Source: Roseateles depolymerans (GTDB lineage Bacteria; Pseudomonadota; Gammaproteobacteria; Burkholderiales; Burkholderiaceae_C). Taken from it: a DNA stretch of 64,000 nucleotides. This document shows positions 18,516 through 26,945 of this stretch, piece by piece. Made by a program: the position numbers and the translations under genes. How positions within the stretch are numbered: the stretch's first letter is position 1; every line of letters starts with the position of its first letter. Below the pieces are notes generated by a model that was given only the letters and a program-made list of their open reading frames with translations, made no database searches and was not told where the DNA came from. Location of the stretch: positions 1-64,000 of the forward strand of contig QFOD01000008.1 of NCBI GenBank assembly GCA_003241055.1, in the 5' to 3' direction.

Positions 18516-19551
18516 GGGCGGCCTCCCGGGCGGGGCGCACCGCGAAGTCCACGCAGGGGTCCAGCGCCACGGCCAGGCGGGCGACGTCGTCGGCCGCCGG
18601 CGCGGCGGCCAGCGCGGCCGCCAGCACGCCCTGCGGGTGGAAGTTCCATTCGGTGGGCGCCAGCACGCGGTAGTCGCGCACCCGGGCCTCGCCGGGCTCC
18701 AGCCGCACCCAGTGCAGCAGCAGCCCGCGCGCCATCTCGCACCAGGCGATGGCGCCGCGCTCGCCCAGCGCCAGCGCCCCCAGGCTCAACGGCGGGGCGT
18801 CATCGCAGCACAGCGCGGCCAGGTCGATGACGCGGGCCGCCAGGCGGTCCCAGGCGCTGCGCACGGCCAGCGGGCGCGCGTGGCGGGTCCAGGGGCCGGT
18901 CTCGGGCACGCCCTGCTGCCAGTGCGGCCGCAGGCAGAAGCCCGGCTCGCCGGCCATGCGCTGCGCCAGCAGCGGCAACGTGGCTTCAGGGCGGTCCAGC
19001 AGCTGAAGCGGCTGCGCCGGCAGCCGCAGCGCCGCCGTGGCCGGCCGCTGCGCGGCCAGCAGCCGGGCCAGCGCGGTGTCGCCCCGGGCGCTCCAGCGCG
19101 CCACGGCCTCGGTGTCGGCGCCGTGGCGGGCCAGCCAGCCGGCCGCGGGCTCGCCCAGCAGGGCCTGCTCCAGCCAGCGCGTGGCCGCCGCGGGCTCGGC
19201 GGGCAGCGCCGTCACCCAGGGCTGGGCCACGGCGCCGGGCAGGCGGCGCGGCCAGTCCAGCCCCAGGCGCAGCGCCTGGTCGCGCCGCGTGGCATCGGCC
19301 AGCGCCGCACGGCTGGCGGCGGCCACCGGCGGCGCCTCGCCCTGCTCCGCCGCGGCCAGGGCCAGCGTGGCGCAGAGCCGGTGGGCCATGCCGCAGAGGC
19401 TGAACAGCGCCGCCAGCAGGCCGGGCACGGTCGCGACCGGGCGCCCGGCGCACAGCGCGGGCGCCAGCTCGCGGCGCGGGCTCTCGATCGCGCAAGACCC
19501 GGCCCCGGGGCAGAGCAGCAGCGGCGCGTCGCCGGCCCAGGCGAGCGTCAT
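18508..19551 (-). CDS. hupK: Hydrogenase assembly protein HupK/HoxV
   Basis: Scaffold-like protein, 347 residues from ATG 19551, which overlaps hupJ by 4 bases. HupK/HoxV is a degenerate relative of hydrogenase large subunits. Here the C-terminus has APTEWNFHPQG and ALDPCVDF, echoing the large-subunit pattern (PTSWNFSPRD and DPCxxC) but with one cysteine only. The N-terminus has LLCPGAGSC in place of the RxCGxC motif. It is thought to help transfer Fe(CN)2CO to HupL. The frame stays open into hupJ, but that longer reading is out of frame with the HupJ protein and is not real. Confidence 0.9.
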   Translation of the reverse strand: MTLAWAGDAPLLLCPGAGSCAIESPRRELAPALCAGRPVATVPGLLAALFSLCGMAHRLCATLALAAAEQGEAPPVAAASRAALADATRRDQALRLGLDWPRRLPGAVAQPWVTALPAEPAAATRWLEQALLGEPAAGWLARHGADTEAVARWSARGDTALARLLAAQRPATAALRLPAQPLQLLDRPEATLPLLAQRMAGEPGFCLRPHWQQGVPETGPWTRHARPLAVRSAWDRLAARVIDLAALCCDDAPPLSLGALALGERGAIAWCEMARGLLLHWVRLEPGEARVRDYRVLAPTEWNFHPQGVLAAALAAAPAADDVARLAVALDPCVDFAVRPAREAAHA

Positions 19552-20030
19552 GCTCGGGCCTCCGGCGGGCGACCGAACAGAAAGCCCCGGCGAGACGGCG
19601 ATGGTGCCGCCGGGGCCACCCCGGCCGCGGCATCGCGCAGGGCCTGCAGGCTGGCCTCGCCGGTGGCCTGGGCCGCGGCCTGGTCGGCAAAGCGGCCCAT
19701 GTCGGAGAACAGGCCGCAGCTGGCATAGGCGCCCGGCTCGGCGAGCGTGGCGGGCTGGAACTCCAGCGCCCAATCGCCGAAGCGGCGCGGGCAGGCCAGC
19801 GTCGGGCCCGGCCGGTCGCAGTGCTGGAGCGGCAGCAGCACGAGGTTGAGGCACCAGGGCGTGACCAGCACGCCCAGCAACAGCCCGGGCTCCTCGGTCA
19901 GCGGCTCGAAGCCCAGCGCCTGCACCCGCAGGCCCGCACGGGCCAGGCCGAGCGCGCGCATGCGCGGCTCGACGGTGGCGAAGCCCTGCTCCAGCTGGGC
20001 CAGGCGCGCGGGCACGAACTGACGCCACAT
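19548..20030 (-). CDS. hupJ: Hydrogenase assembly chaperone HupJ/HoxT (HybE family)
   Basis: 160-residue HybE-family protein, starting MWRQFVPARLAQLEQGF. The family signature VTPWCLNLVLLP is near residue 75. Members bind Tat-dependent hydrogenase subunits and act in proofreading or maturation of the exported enzyme. The start is fixed by the rubredoxin gene stop two bases upstream. C-terminal segment RRGFLFG is also family-like. Cytoplasmic. Confidence 0.92.
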   Translation of the reverse strand: MWRQFVPARLAQLEQGFATVEPRMRALGLARAGLRVQALGFEPLTEEPGLLLGVLVTPWCLNLVLLPLQHCDRPGPTLACPRRFGDWALEFQPATLAEPGAYASCGLFSDMGRFADQAAAQATGEASLQALRDAAAGVAPAAPSPSRRGFLFGRPPEARA

Positions 20031-20032
20031 GC

Positions 20033-20245
20033 TCAGGCCTCGTCGAGCACCATGAACTGTTCGGCCGCGCCATCGCAGTTGGGGCAGCGCCAGTGCGCGG
20101 GGAGGTCGGCAAAGGGGACACCGGGCGGAATTTGCCACACCGGGTCGCCCTCGGCGGGGTCGTAGACCCACCAGCAGATCTTGCACTCCAGCCGCGCGCC
20201 GGCCGGCAGGCGCTGGCGGTCGCCCAGGTAGCTGCCCTCGAACAT
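20033..20245 (-). CDS. hupI: Hydrogenase-associated rubredoxin HupI/HoxR
   Basis: 70-residue rubredoxin. Four iron ligands lie in two CxxC motifs (CKICWWVYDP and WRCPNCDG). The start at ATG 20245 gives MFEGSYLGD; a longer in-frame start at 20278 lies inside hupH and is not needed. HupI/HoxR is known to be needed for assembly of the oxygen-exposed enzyme, probably for the small subunit Fe-S clusters. Spacing of 2 bases to hupH and hupJ indicates a single transcript. Confidence 0.95.
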   Translation of the reverse strand: MFEGSYLGDRQRLPAGARLECKICWWVYDPAEGDPVWQIPPGVPFADLPAHWRCPNCDGAAEQFMVLDEA

Positions 20246-20247
20246 GC

Positions 20248-21153
20248 TCAGCCCTCCGCCCTCGCGGGCTCCAGCCATTCCAGCACCTCGGCCAGCCGCT
20301 GCGCGGAATCGGCGAGGTCTTCCGCCGCGGCGCAGGCCACGTCGGGGAAGTCGCTGACCTCCACGCAGTTCAGGATCACCGTGTCGGCCGAGTTGTAGTA
20401 CACGACGCGCCAGGTGTGCGGCGTGCAGGTGTCGGTGATGCGGCAGTTGCCGTAGCCGCGCGACAGGATCAGCACGCGGCCGGTGCCCAGGCGGTGGTCG
20501 AGATAGGCGATGTCCTGCGGCGTCAGCGGCAGCAGCGACAGGTTCACGACCTGGGCCGCGGCGCCCGGCCGGTGGGCGGCGGCGTGGTCCTGCAGCTCCA
20601 CCAGCAGCGGGCGCGCATTCTGGATGGCCGCGCCGGCATCCAGCAGCACGGCGTCCTCGGACACCAGGTCGCGCGCCGCGGGCGCGTCGGCCAGCGCGGT
20701 CTCGCGCAGCAGCTGCGGCACGGCGCCCACCTCCAGGTAGTCGGCCCGCAGGCCGTTCGCATCGTGCTCAACGACCCGCCACACGCCGGCGAACACGGCC
20801 TCCTGCACCTCGGCCGAGCGGCCCTCGGCGTCGGGCAGCAGGCGGGCGCTGACCTCGCCCTCGCCCAGCAGCTGGTCCAGCAGCGCCCGCTCGGGTGGCG
20901 GCAGGCCGCGCAGCGACAGCCGGCGGATGTCGGCAAGCGGGTCCACCGCGGCCACCCGCAGCTCGATCAGCAGCTGGGACAGCAGCGCGTGCGCCTCGTC
21001 GTGGCCCGACAGGTCGTCGGGCAGCGACGGCGGGCAGTAGGTGTCCATGCCCTGGGGCATGCTGAGGTATTCCAGCCCGTCGTCCACCGGCAGCGGTGAG
21101 GCGGCCACCAGCGGCAGCGGAAAGGGGCGGCGCGATTCGGACGGCAGGCTCAT
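20248..21153 (-). CDS. hupH: Hydrogenase expression/formation protein HupH/HoxQ
   Basis: 301 residues. HupH/HoxQ relatives (HyaF in enterics) assist small-subunit maturation; their biochemistry is not settled. Family segments seen are LEYLSMPQGMDTY near 28-40, and a C-terminal domain with LILSRGYGNCRITDT and WRVVYYNSADTVILNCVEV. It overlaps hupG by ATGA and is followed two bases later by the rubredoxin hupI. Cytoplasmic; no catalytic motif. Confidence 0.94.
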   Translation of the reverse strand: MSLPSESRRPFPLPLVAASPLPVDDGLEYLSMPQGMDTYCPPSLPDDLSGHDEAHALLSQLLIELRVAAVDPLADIRRLSLRGLPPPERALLDQLLGEGEVSARLLPDAEGRSAEVQEAVFAGVWRVVEHDANGLRADYLEVGAVPQLLRETALADAPAARDLVSEDAVLLDAGAAIQNARPLLVELQDHAAAHRPGAAAQVVNLSLLPLTPQDIAYLDHRLGTGRVLILSRGYGNCRITDTCTPHTWRVVYYNSADTVILNCVEVSDFPDVACAAAEDLADSAQRLAEVLEWLEPARAEG

Positions 21154-21611
21154 GCGCAGGCTCCGGTGCCGGTGGCGCTGACCACCGCGATGCCCACGGA
21201 GGGCGGGCGCGACACCGGCGCGGCCAGCGCGGCGCGCAGCTTGTCGAGATAGACCGTCCAGTCGTGCATGCCGGGCAGCACGGTCTGGTACTGGCCGTCG
21301 GTGAAGAACAGCAGCGACGGCCAGCGCTGGCTGCCGAAGCGCGCGGCCACGGCCGCCTCGGCGGCGCGCGGCACCACGCCGATGCCGAACGACGCGCCGA
21401 GATGGCGGCGCAGCTCGGGCAGCACGACGGCCACGTCCAGGCCCTCGGGGAACTGCACCGGGTCGCCGGCCAGCACCAGCACCTGGGCGCCCTGGAGGGC
21501 GAGGAAGTCCGGCAGGCTGTCGGCATCCACCCAGCGGGCGTCGGGCAGGGCCGCCAGTCGCGCCAGCAGCGGATGATGGGCCGCGGCAGGCGGCGGCGAG
21601 GAGGTCGTCAT
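21150..21611 (-). CDS. hupG: Hydrogenase chaperone HupG/HoxO (HyaE family)
   Basis: 153-residue thioredoxin-like protein without a CxxC motif. The fold is visible as VLVLAGDPVQFPEGLDVAVVLPEL and RWPSLLFFTDG. HoxO/HyaE proteins bind the Tat signal of the small subunit and prevent export before assembly. It overlaps hupH by four bases and follows hupF by 22 bases. Confidence 0.93.
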   Translation of the reverse strand: MTTSSPPPAAAHHPLLARLAALPDARWVDADSLPDFLALQGAQVLVLAGDPVQFPEGLDVAVVLPELRRHLGASFGIGVVPRAAEAAVAARFGSQRWPSLLFFTDGQYQTVLPGMHDWTVYLDKLRAALAAPVSRPPSVGIAVVSATGTGACA

Positions 21612-21633
21612 GGTGGCAGGGGATCGAAAGGAG

Positions 21634-21960
21634 TCAGGAGGACGCGGCCGAGCCGGTCAGGGCCATCAGCTGCGCGGCGCTGAGCGCCGAGGGCAGCGCG
21701 AAGCCGGGGTCGGCCGCCGGGCCGGCTGGGCTGGCCGGGCCGGCCAGCGCCTGCTCGACAAGATCCAGCGCCGCATCGACCTCGGCGGCCCGCTCGGCGC
21801 AGAGCCGCTCGCGCGCCGAGTCGAGAAAGATCAGCAGCCAGTCGCCGGGCCGGCAGTCGCCCACCAGCGCGGTGTTGACCTCGAACTCGCGGCCGCGGCC
21901 GAAGACCCGGGCATGGCCCGGGCGGGCTTGCAGCACCTGCACGGGCAGGCCTATGCACAT
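21634..21960 (-). CDS. hupF: HypC-family chaperone HupF/HoxL
   Basis: 108-residue HypC paralog beginning MCIGLPVQVLQ, with the essential Cys2. It is longer than HypC owing to an Ala/Pro-rich C-terminal tail. HupF/HoxL is specific for the uptake hydrogenase large subunit and, from studies in Rhizobium and Cupriavidus, supports maturation in the presence of oxygen. It overlaps hupD by 10 bases. The long open frame upstream is shadow of hupD and hupC. Confidence 0.93.
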   Translation of the reverse strand: MCIGLPVQVLQARPGHARVFGRGREFEVNTALVGDCRPGDWLLIFLDSARERLCAERAAEVDAALDLVEQALAGPASPAGPAADPGFALPSALSAAQLMALTGSAASS

Positions 21961-22580
21961 GGCCGGGCCTCGGGCTGGGGCATGAAGCGCTCGTCGCCGA
22001 TGCGGCAGGCCGCGCCGGCGGCCGGGCGGCCGGTTTCGTAAGCGCCCAGCGCCAGGCAGTCGGGCACCTCGGTGGCGGCCAGGCCCGCGCGCGGCTGCGG
22101 CTGCTCTCCCCAGCGCCTCAGCACGGCCAGCGCGCGCTCCAGTGCCTCGTCCATGGCGGCACGCACGCTCGGGCGCAGGCTGCCGCCGTAGTCGTCCAGC
22201 TCCTCGGGCTGGCAGCCGATCAGCACGATCTCCTCCGGCTCGTGGCCGGTCAGGCGCGCCAGCGCCAGCACCTCCTGGAAGCCGGTCTGGTGCAGGCTCA
22301 TCTTCTTCGCCCCGAGGAAGGCCGGCACATCGTCGCCCTCGATCTGGCGCAGCGTGCCGGGCGGCAGGCCGTAGTCGATGGCGTCGAGGATGAGCAGGCG
22401 CGAGGCGGACTGCACATGCTGGATCAGGTACAGCCCCTGGGTGCCGCCGTCGATCAGCTGCACCTCGGGCGAGAAGGCCCAGCCCTGCTGCAGCGCCTCC
22501 AGGCAGCGCACGCCGAAGCCCTCGTCGGCCCACAGCAGGTTGCCTATGCCCAGCACGACGATGGGTCGTTCGCTGTGCAT
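21951..22580 (-). CDS. hupD: Hydrogenase maturation endopeptidase HupD/HoxM
   Basis: Nickel-dependent protease, 209 residues. It removes the C-terminal peptide of HupL after Ni insertion. The M52-type motif GIGNLLWADEGFGVRCLE carries the first acidic ligand near residue 20. LILDAIDYGLPPG has the second Asp, and SLHQTGFQEVL has the His ligand. The HupL cleavage site is present 2 kb upstream. The C-terminal region beyond about residue 165 (RAGLAATEVPDCLALG) is longer than in minimal proteases. It is 3 bases downstream of hupC. Confidence 0.95.
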   Translation of the reverse strand: MHSERPIVVLGIGNLLWADEGFGVRCLEALQQGWAFSPEVQLIDGGTQGLYLIQHVQSASRLLILDAIDYGLPPGTLRQIEGDDVPAFLGAKKMSLHQTGFQEVLALARLTGHEPEEIVLIGCQPEELDDYGGSLRPSVRAAMDEALERALAVLRRWGEQPQPRAGLAATEVPDCLALGAYETGRPAAGAACRIGDERFMPQPEARPCA

Positions 22581-22583
22581 GGC

Positions 22584-23315
22584 TCAGTCCTTGAACGTGC
22601 GGTAGCCGGAGATCATCGTGCTGACGATGCTCTGGCGGCCCATGATGTCCTCGCGGATGGCGGCGTAGACGTGCAGGGTCACGAACATCACCATGGCCCA
22701 CAGGCCGAAGTGGTGCCAGGTGTGCACATCCTGGCTCTGCCCCATCAGCGGGATCACCCAGCCGAACAGCCGCTCGGCCCAGGAGCCGGCCTGCAGGCCC
22801 TCGCCGTACATCGCGAAGCCGGTGGCGATCATGAACAGCGACAGCAGGAAGTAGCCGCTGAACATCGCCAGCCGCGCCATCGGGTTGTGGCCCACGTAGC
22901 GGCCGGGCGCCGGGATCAGGAAGGCGTACCACTTGAGCATGGTGGCCACCTCGCGCCAGTAGGCCTTCTGGAACACCGGCAGCGTGAACAGCTCGCGGGC
23001 ATGGTGGTTGCCCACGAAGGCCCAGTACAGCCGGCCGGCCAGGCCGATGGCGAACACGTAGCCGGCCGCGAAGTGCGCGAAGCGGATGTAGCCCATCAGG
23101 AAGTTCGCGCTGGCCTCGCCGGGCTGGGTCGGCAGCGGGCTGCCGATGAAATAGCCGGTGACGGCCAGCACGGTGATGGACAGCGCGTTGACCCAGTGCC
23201 ACAGGCGCACGGGCGCCTCGTACACGTAGACCGACTTGATGCTGGCCGCGCGCGCGACCGTGGTCTCGTCGGTGCCGGTGGCGTCGCTGGACGCGCTGAG
23301 CTTGGTGGCGGACAT
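22584..23315 (-). CDS. hupC: Ni/Fe-hydrogenase cytochrome b subunit HupC/HoxZ
   Basis: Membrane diheme cytochrome b, 243 residues, that anchors the periplasmic HupSL dimer and passes electrons to quinone. Four hydrophobic helices are visible around residues 40-60, 80-105, 145-165 and 205-225. Haem-ligand histidines occur in RLWHWVNAL, RFAHFAAGY, TWHHFG and TLHVYAAI. The start ATG 23315 gives MSATKLSASSD; the frame extends into hupE but that is shadow. It follows hupE by 31 bases. Confidence 0.95.
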   Translation of the reverse strand: MSATKLSASSDATGTDETTVARAASIKSVYVYEAPVRLWHWVNALSITVLAVTGYFIGSPLPTQPGEASANFLMGYIRFAHFAAGYVFAIGLAGRLYWAFVGNHHARELFTLPVFQKAYWREVATMLKWYAFLIPAPGRYVGHNPMARLAMFSGYFLLSLFMIATGFAMYGEGLQAGSWAERLFGWVIPLMGQSQDVHTWHHFGLWAMVMFVTLHVYAAIREDIMGRQSIVSTMISGYRTFKD

Positions 23316-23346
23316 GGCGGTCTCCTTCACAAGCGCCGGATGGGCG

Positions 23347-23940
23347 TCAGACGCGGGCCAGCAGCCACAGCCCGCTGCCGCCGAGCAGCGCGCCGGCCGA
23401 GGCCCAGGCGAGCTGGCGCGCACGTGCCGACAGGCGCTGCAGCTGCAGGCCGGCCACCAGGCCCAGGCCGTGCAGCAACGCGGTGCTGAGCAGGAAGCCG
23501 CCCGCATAGGCGCCGGCCAGGCCGGCGACCGGCATCTCGGCGCCGTGGGCCAGGCCGTGCAGCAGGCCGCCGACCCCGATGCAGGCCAGGCCCGCCGCGG
23601 CCGGCAGCTCGCGTGCCAGCAGCAGCGCGCCGAACACGGCCACCGACAGCGCCACGCCCAGCTCCACCCAGGGGCCGGCCCCCAGTGCCGCGCCGAGGCC
23701 GGCACCGGCCAGCAGCGCCGTCAGGAACAGCGCGGGCGCCGCCCACAGCAGCCCGCGGCGTACGCCGGACTGGCGGGCCGCCCACAGGCCCACGGCCAGC
23801 ATCGCCAGCAGGTGGTCGGCCGCGAGCGGGTGCGCCAGGCCGTCGGCCAGGCTGTGCAGGCCCTCGTGGCCGGGATGGGCCTGGGCCAGCGGGGCGGCCA
23901 GCGCGAGCAGCGCGGGCAGGGCAAGTTGCTTGGGTTTCAT
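23347..23940 (-). CDS. hupE: HupE/UreJ family nickel (cobalt) permease
   Basis: 197-residue membrane protein with a cleavable signal ending near AQAHPGH and about six transmembrane helices. It has the family motif HPGHE at the mature N-terminus, HPLAADHLLAMLAVG near helix 1 and GLLHGLAHGAEM with metal-binding His. HupE of Rhizobium supplies nickel for hydrogenase. Here it sits between hupL and hupC, whereas it follows hupD in Rhizobium. AGGAGA precedes the start. Confidence 0.93.
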   Translation of the reverse strand: MKPKQLALPALLALAAPLAQAHPGHEGLHSLADGLAHPLAADHLLAMLAVGLWAARQSGVRRGLLWAAPALFLTALLAGAGLGAALGAGPWVELGVALSVAVFGALLLARELPAAAGLACIGVGGLLHGLAHGAEMPVAGLAGAYAGGFLLSTALLHGLGLVAGLQLQRLSARARQLAWASAGALLGGSGLWLLARV

Positions 23941-23967
23941 CGTTTGTCTCCTCGGGGGGCCGGCGGG

Positions 23968-25827
23968 TCAGCGCACCTGGACGCGGCTCAGCTCCTGGCC
24001 GTCGGGGCTCATCACGTGGGTGGAGCAGGCCAGGCAGGGGTCGAAGGAATGCAGGGTGCGCAGGATCTCCACCGGCTGCTCGGCGTTGACCATGGGCGTG
24101 TTCAGCAGCGAGGCCTCGAAGGCGCCGATCTGGCCCTTGGCATCGCGCGGCGAGCCGTTCCAGGTGGTGGGCACCACGCACTGGTAGTTCTCGATCTTGC
24201 CGTCCTTGATCCGTATCCAGTGGCCCAGCATGCCGCGCGGTGCGGCCACCGTGCCCACGCCCTTGGCCTCCTTGGGCCAGGTGGACGGATCCCACTTCTC
24301 GACGTTGGCCGTCGCGGTGTCGCCAGCCTTGATGTTGGCGACCAGCTGGTTGAAGTCGGCCATCATCATCTCGCTGCAGTACTGGCTCTCCAGCGCGCGG
24401 GCCAGCGTGCGGCCGATGGTGGTGGGCAGCAGCTGCTTGGGCGTGAACTGGGTTTCCGGCAGGCCCAGGGCCTTGGGAATGCCGTGGTTGATGGCCTCGG
24501 CGGCCTCGTCCACCTGCTGCTTCACTCGCTGGCACCACTTGTTGCCCTGGGTGGCGTGTGCATAGCCGAGGATGTAGCGCGACAGCGGCCCCACCTCCAC
24601 CGCATGGCCGCGCCAGCGCGGCGACTTGATCCACGAGTACTTGGCGCTCTCGTCGAGCTGCTCGATGCGGGTGCGGGTGCCCTTGAAGTTGGGGCCTTCG
24701 GGCTGGTAGTGGGCCTCGGTGACGCCGTCCCAGGGGTGCAGGCCCTTGGTCTCGTCCGCGTACTTGTACCAGCTGTGGGTCACGAACTCCTGCACCTGCT
24801 CCGGGTCGCGCGGGTCGATGGGCAGGATCTCGTCCCAGTTGCCGTTCAGGATCACGCCGCCCGGCAGCTGGTGGGTGCTGTGGTCGTAGGGCACCTTGTC
24901 ATAGGTGCCGTAGTCGGCCACGTTGGTGGCCGACAGCCCGCCGCCGTAGAGCCAGCCGGCCTGCTTGTACAGCGTGCCTATGGCCAGCACGTCGGGGATG
25001 TAGACGTTGCGGTTGAACTCGATCATCTCCTGGATGCGGGCCTGCACGAAGTTCAGCCGCTCCATGTTGATCGGGGCGCCGGCGGCGCCATTGCCGTCGA
25101 TGTTGATCGCGCAGGGCACGCCGCCCACCAGGTAGTTGGGGTGCGGGTTCTTGCCGCCGAAGATGGTGTGCACCTTCACCCACTCCTTCTGCAGGTCCAG
25201 CGCCTCCAGGTAGTGGGTCACGGCCATCAGGTTGGCCTCGGGCGGCAGCACATAGGCCTTGCTGCCCCAGTAGCCGTTCATGAAGGGGCCGAGCTGGCCG
25301 GCCTCGACGAACTTCTTCAGGCGGGTCTGGATGTCGCGGAAGTAGCCCGCCGAGGACAGCGGGTGGCTGGGCGACACCAGCTGCTGCAGCTCTGAGGTCT
25401 TGCGCGGGTCGGCCTTGAGCGCCGACACCACGTCCACCCAGTCCAGCGCATGCAGGTGGTAGAAGTGCACCGCATGGTCGTGCACCTGCAGCGTCTTGGC
25501 CATGATCTCGCGGATCAGGTGCGCGTTCAGCGGGATGCGGATGCCCAGCGCATCCTCCACCGCGCGCACGCTGGTCAGCGCATGGCAGCCGGTGCAGACA
25601 CCGCAGATGCGCTCGACGAAGGCCCAGGCATCGCGCGGGTCGCGGCCCTTGAGGATGACCTCCAGGCCGCGCCACATCGTGCCCGTGGAAACGGCATTGC
25701 GGATGACGTTGTTGCTGTCGAGGTTGACCTCGCAGCGCATGTGACCTTCGATGCGGGTGACCGGGTCGACGACGACGCGGCGGCCGGTGTTGTCCAGGCG
25801 AAAGCCCTGGGTCTCGATGACGCCCAT
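23968..25827 (-). CDS. hupL: Uptake [NiFe]-hydrogenase large subunit
   Basis: Catalytic subunit of the membrane-bound hydrogenase, 619 residues, co-exported with HupS to the periplasm. It holds the Ni-Fe site between RICGVCTGCHALTS (about 75-88) and the C-terminal DPCLACSTH. The 15 residues after that His (VMSPDGQELSRVQVR) form the peptide removed by HupD. ATG 25827 has AAGGA upstream and gives MGVIETQGFRLDN. The frame continues upstream into hupS in another frame and is not coding there. It oxidises H2 and feeds electrons through HupS and HupC to quinone. Confidence 0.98.
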   Translation of the reverse strand: MGVIETQGFRLDNTGRRVVVDPVTRIEGHMRCEVNLDSNNVIRNAVSTGTMWRGLEVILKGRDPRDAWAFVERICGVCTGCHALTSVRAVEDALGIRIPLNAHLIREIMAKTLQVHDHAVHFYHLHALDWVDVVSALKADPRKTSELQQLVSPSHPLSSAGYFRDIQTRLKKFVEAGQLGPFMNGYWGSKAYVLPPEANLMAVTHYLEALDLQKEWVKVHTIFGGKNPHPNYLVGGVPCAINIDGNGAAGAPINMERLNFVQARIQEMIEFNRNVYIPDVLAIGTLYKQAGWLYGGGLSATNVADYGTYDKVPYDHSTHQLPGGVILNGNWDEILPIDPRDPEQVQEFVTHSWYKYADETKGLHPWDGVTEAHYQPEGPNFKGTRTRIEQLDESAKYSWIKSPRWRGHAVEVGPLSRYILGYAHATQGNKWCQRVKQQVDEAAEAINHGIPKALGLPETQFTPKQLLPTTIGRTLARALESQYCSEMMMADFNQLVANIKAGDTATANVEKWDPSTWPKEAKGVGTVAAPRGMLGHWIRIKDGKIENYQCVVPTTWNGSPRDAKGQIGAFEASLLNTPMVNAEQPVEILRTLHSFDPCLACSTHVMSPDGQELSRVQVR

Positions 25828-25862
25828 TTGATTCAGTCCTTGTGCGGAAAGCGGGGGAAGGC

Positions 25863-26945
25863 TCAGCCGTGTTCGGGCGTGGAAGCCGTCGGCCGGGTGG
25901 CGGCGCGCTTGATGGCCGAGACGGCCGCGTGCGCAGCCACGGCCGCGCCCACCGCGCCGGCGGCCGCGCCGCCGATCTGGTCGGCCGTGCCCTCGATGCC
26001 GAACTGGTGGATGGTGGTCAGGCGGTCGTAGAACGAGCCCTTGTCCCAGAAGCCATCCTCCGAGCAGCCGATGCAGCCGTGGCCGGCCTTGATCGGGAAG
26101 CTGGTGCCCTCGTTCCACTGCACGGTGGAGCAGGCGTTGTAGGTGGTCGGGCCCTTGCAGCCCACCTTGTAGAGGCAGTAGCCCTTGCGCGCCGACTCGT
26201 CGTCGAAGCTCTCGACGAACTGGCCCGCGTCGAAGTGCGGCCGGCGGTAGCACTTGTCGTGGATGCGCTGGCTGTAGAACATCTTCGGGCGGCCCTGGCG
26301 GTCCAGCTCGGGGATGCGGTCGAAGGTCAGCATGTAGGTGATCACGCCCGTCATCACCTCGGCGATGGGCGGGCAGCCCGGCACCTTGATGATGGGCTTG
26401 TCGGTGATGACCTTGTGGATGGGCGTGGCCTGCGTCGGGTTGGGCTTGGCCGCCTGCACGCAGCCCCAGCTGGCGCAGGAACCCCAGGCGATCACGGCCT
26501 TGGCGTCCTTGGCGACATGCTTGAGCTTCTCGATGAAGGGCTTGCCCGACTGGATGCAGAACATGCCGTCCTCGTTGAGCGGCGGGTTGCCCTCGACGGC
26601 CAGGATGTAGTTGCCCTTGTACTTGGCCATGATCTCCTCGAGGATGGCCTCGGCCTGGTGGCCCGCGGCGGCCATCAGCGTGTCGTCGTAGTCCAGCGAG
26701 ATCATCGACAGCACCACATCCTTGGCCAGCGGGTGCGCCGAGCGGATGAAGCTCTCCGAGCAGCAGGTGCACTCCAGCCCGTGCAGCCAGAGCACCGGCG
26801 TGCGCGGCTTGGTCTCCATCGCGTGCGCAATCTGCGGCACGAAGGCCGGGCCCAGGCCCAGCGAGGTCGCGGTGAGCGAGCAGTACTTGAGCAGGCTGCG
26901 CCGCGAGATGCCCTGGCGGCGCATCACCTCGTAGAAAGTCTCCAT
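25863..26945 (-). CDS. hupS: Uptake [NiFe]-hydrogenase small subunit
   Basis: Electron-transfer subunit, 360 residues. It has a twin-arginine signal (SRRSLLK, R15-R16, then a hydrophobic stretch to about residue 45). The proximal-cluster motif is LHGLECTCCSES, including the two extra cysteines typical of oxygen-tolerant membrane-bound hydrogenases (CTCC, and GSCASWGC later). A C-terminal helix (GGAAAGAVGAAVAAHAAVSAI) anchors the protein. ATG 26945 is preferred over 27017, which would place the Tat motif 24 residues further in. First gene of the locus, with a sigma-54-like promoter about 50 bases upstream. Confidence 0.98.
   Translation of the reverse strand: METFYEVMRRQGISRRSLLKYCSLTATSLGLGPAFVPQIAHAMETKPRTPVLWLHGLECTCCSESFIRSAHPLAKDVVLSMISLDYDDTLMAAAGHQAEAILEEIMAKYKGNYILAVEGNPPLNEDGMFCIQSGKPFIEKLKHVAKDAKAVIAWGSCASWGCVQAAKPNPTQATPIHKVITDKPIIKVPGCPPIAEVMTGVITYMLTFDRIPELDRQGRPKMFYSQRIHDKCYRRPHFDAGQFVESFDDESARKGYCLYKVGCKGPTTYNACSTVQWNEGTSFPIKAGHGCIGCSEDGFWDKGSFYDRLTTIHQFGIEGTADQIGGAAAGAVGAAVAAHAAVSAIKRAATRPTASTPEHG

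Noticed and set aside
18508..20121. Possible hupK-hupJ fusion, 537 codons
   Set aside because: The N-terminal part is out of frame with HupJ and has no homologous content, so separate genes with a 4-base overlap fit better.
23968..26772. Apparent extension of hupL by 315 residues into hupS
   Set aside because: The extension is another frame of hupS. The real start at 25827 has a ribosome-binding site and gives the standard large-subunit N-terminus.
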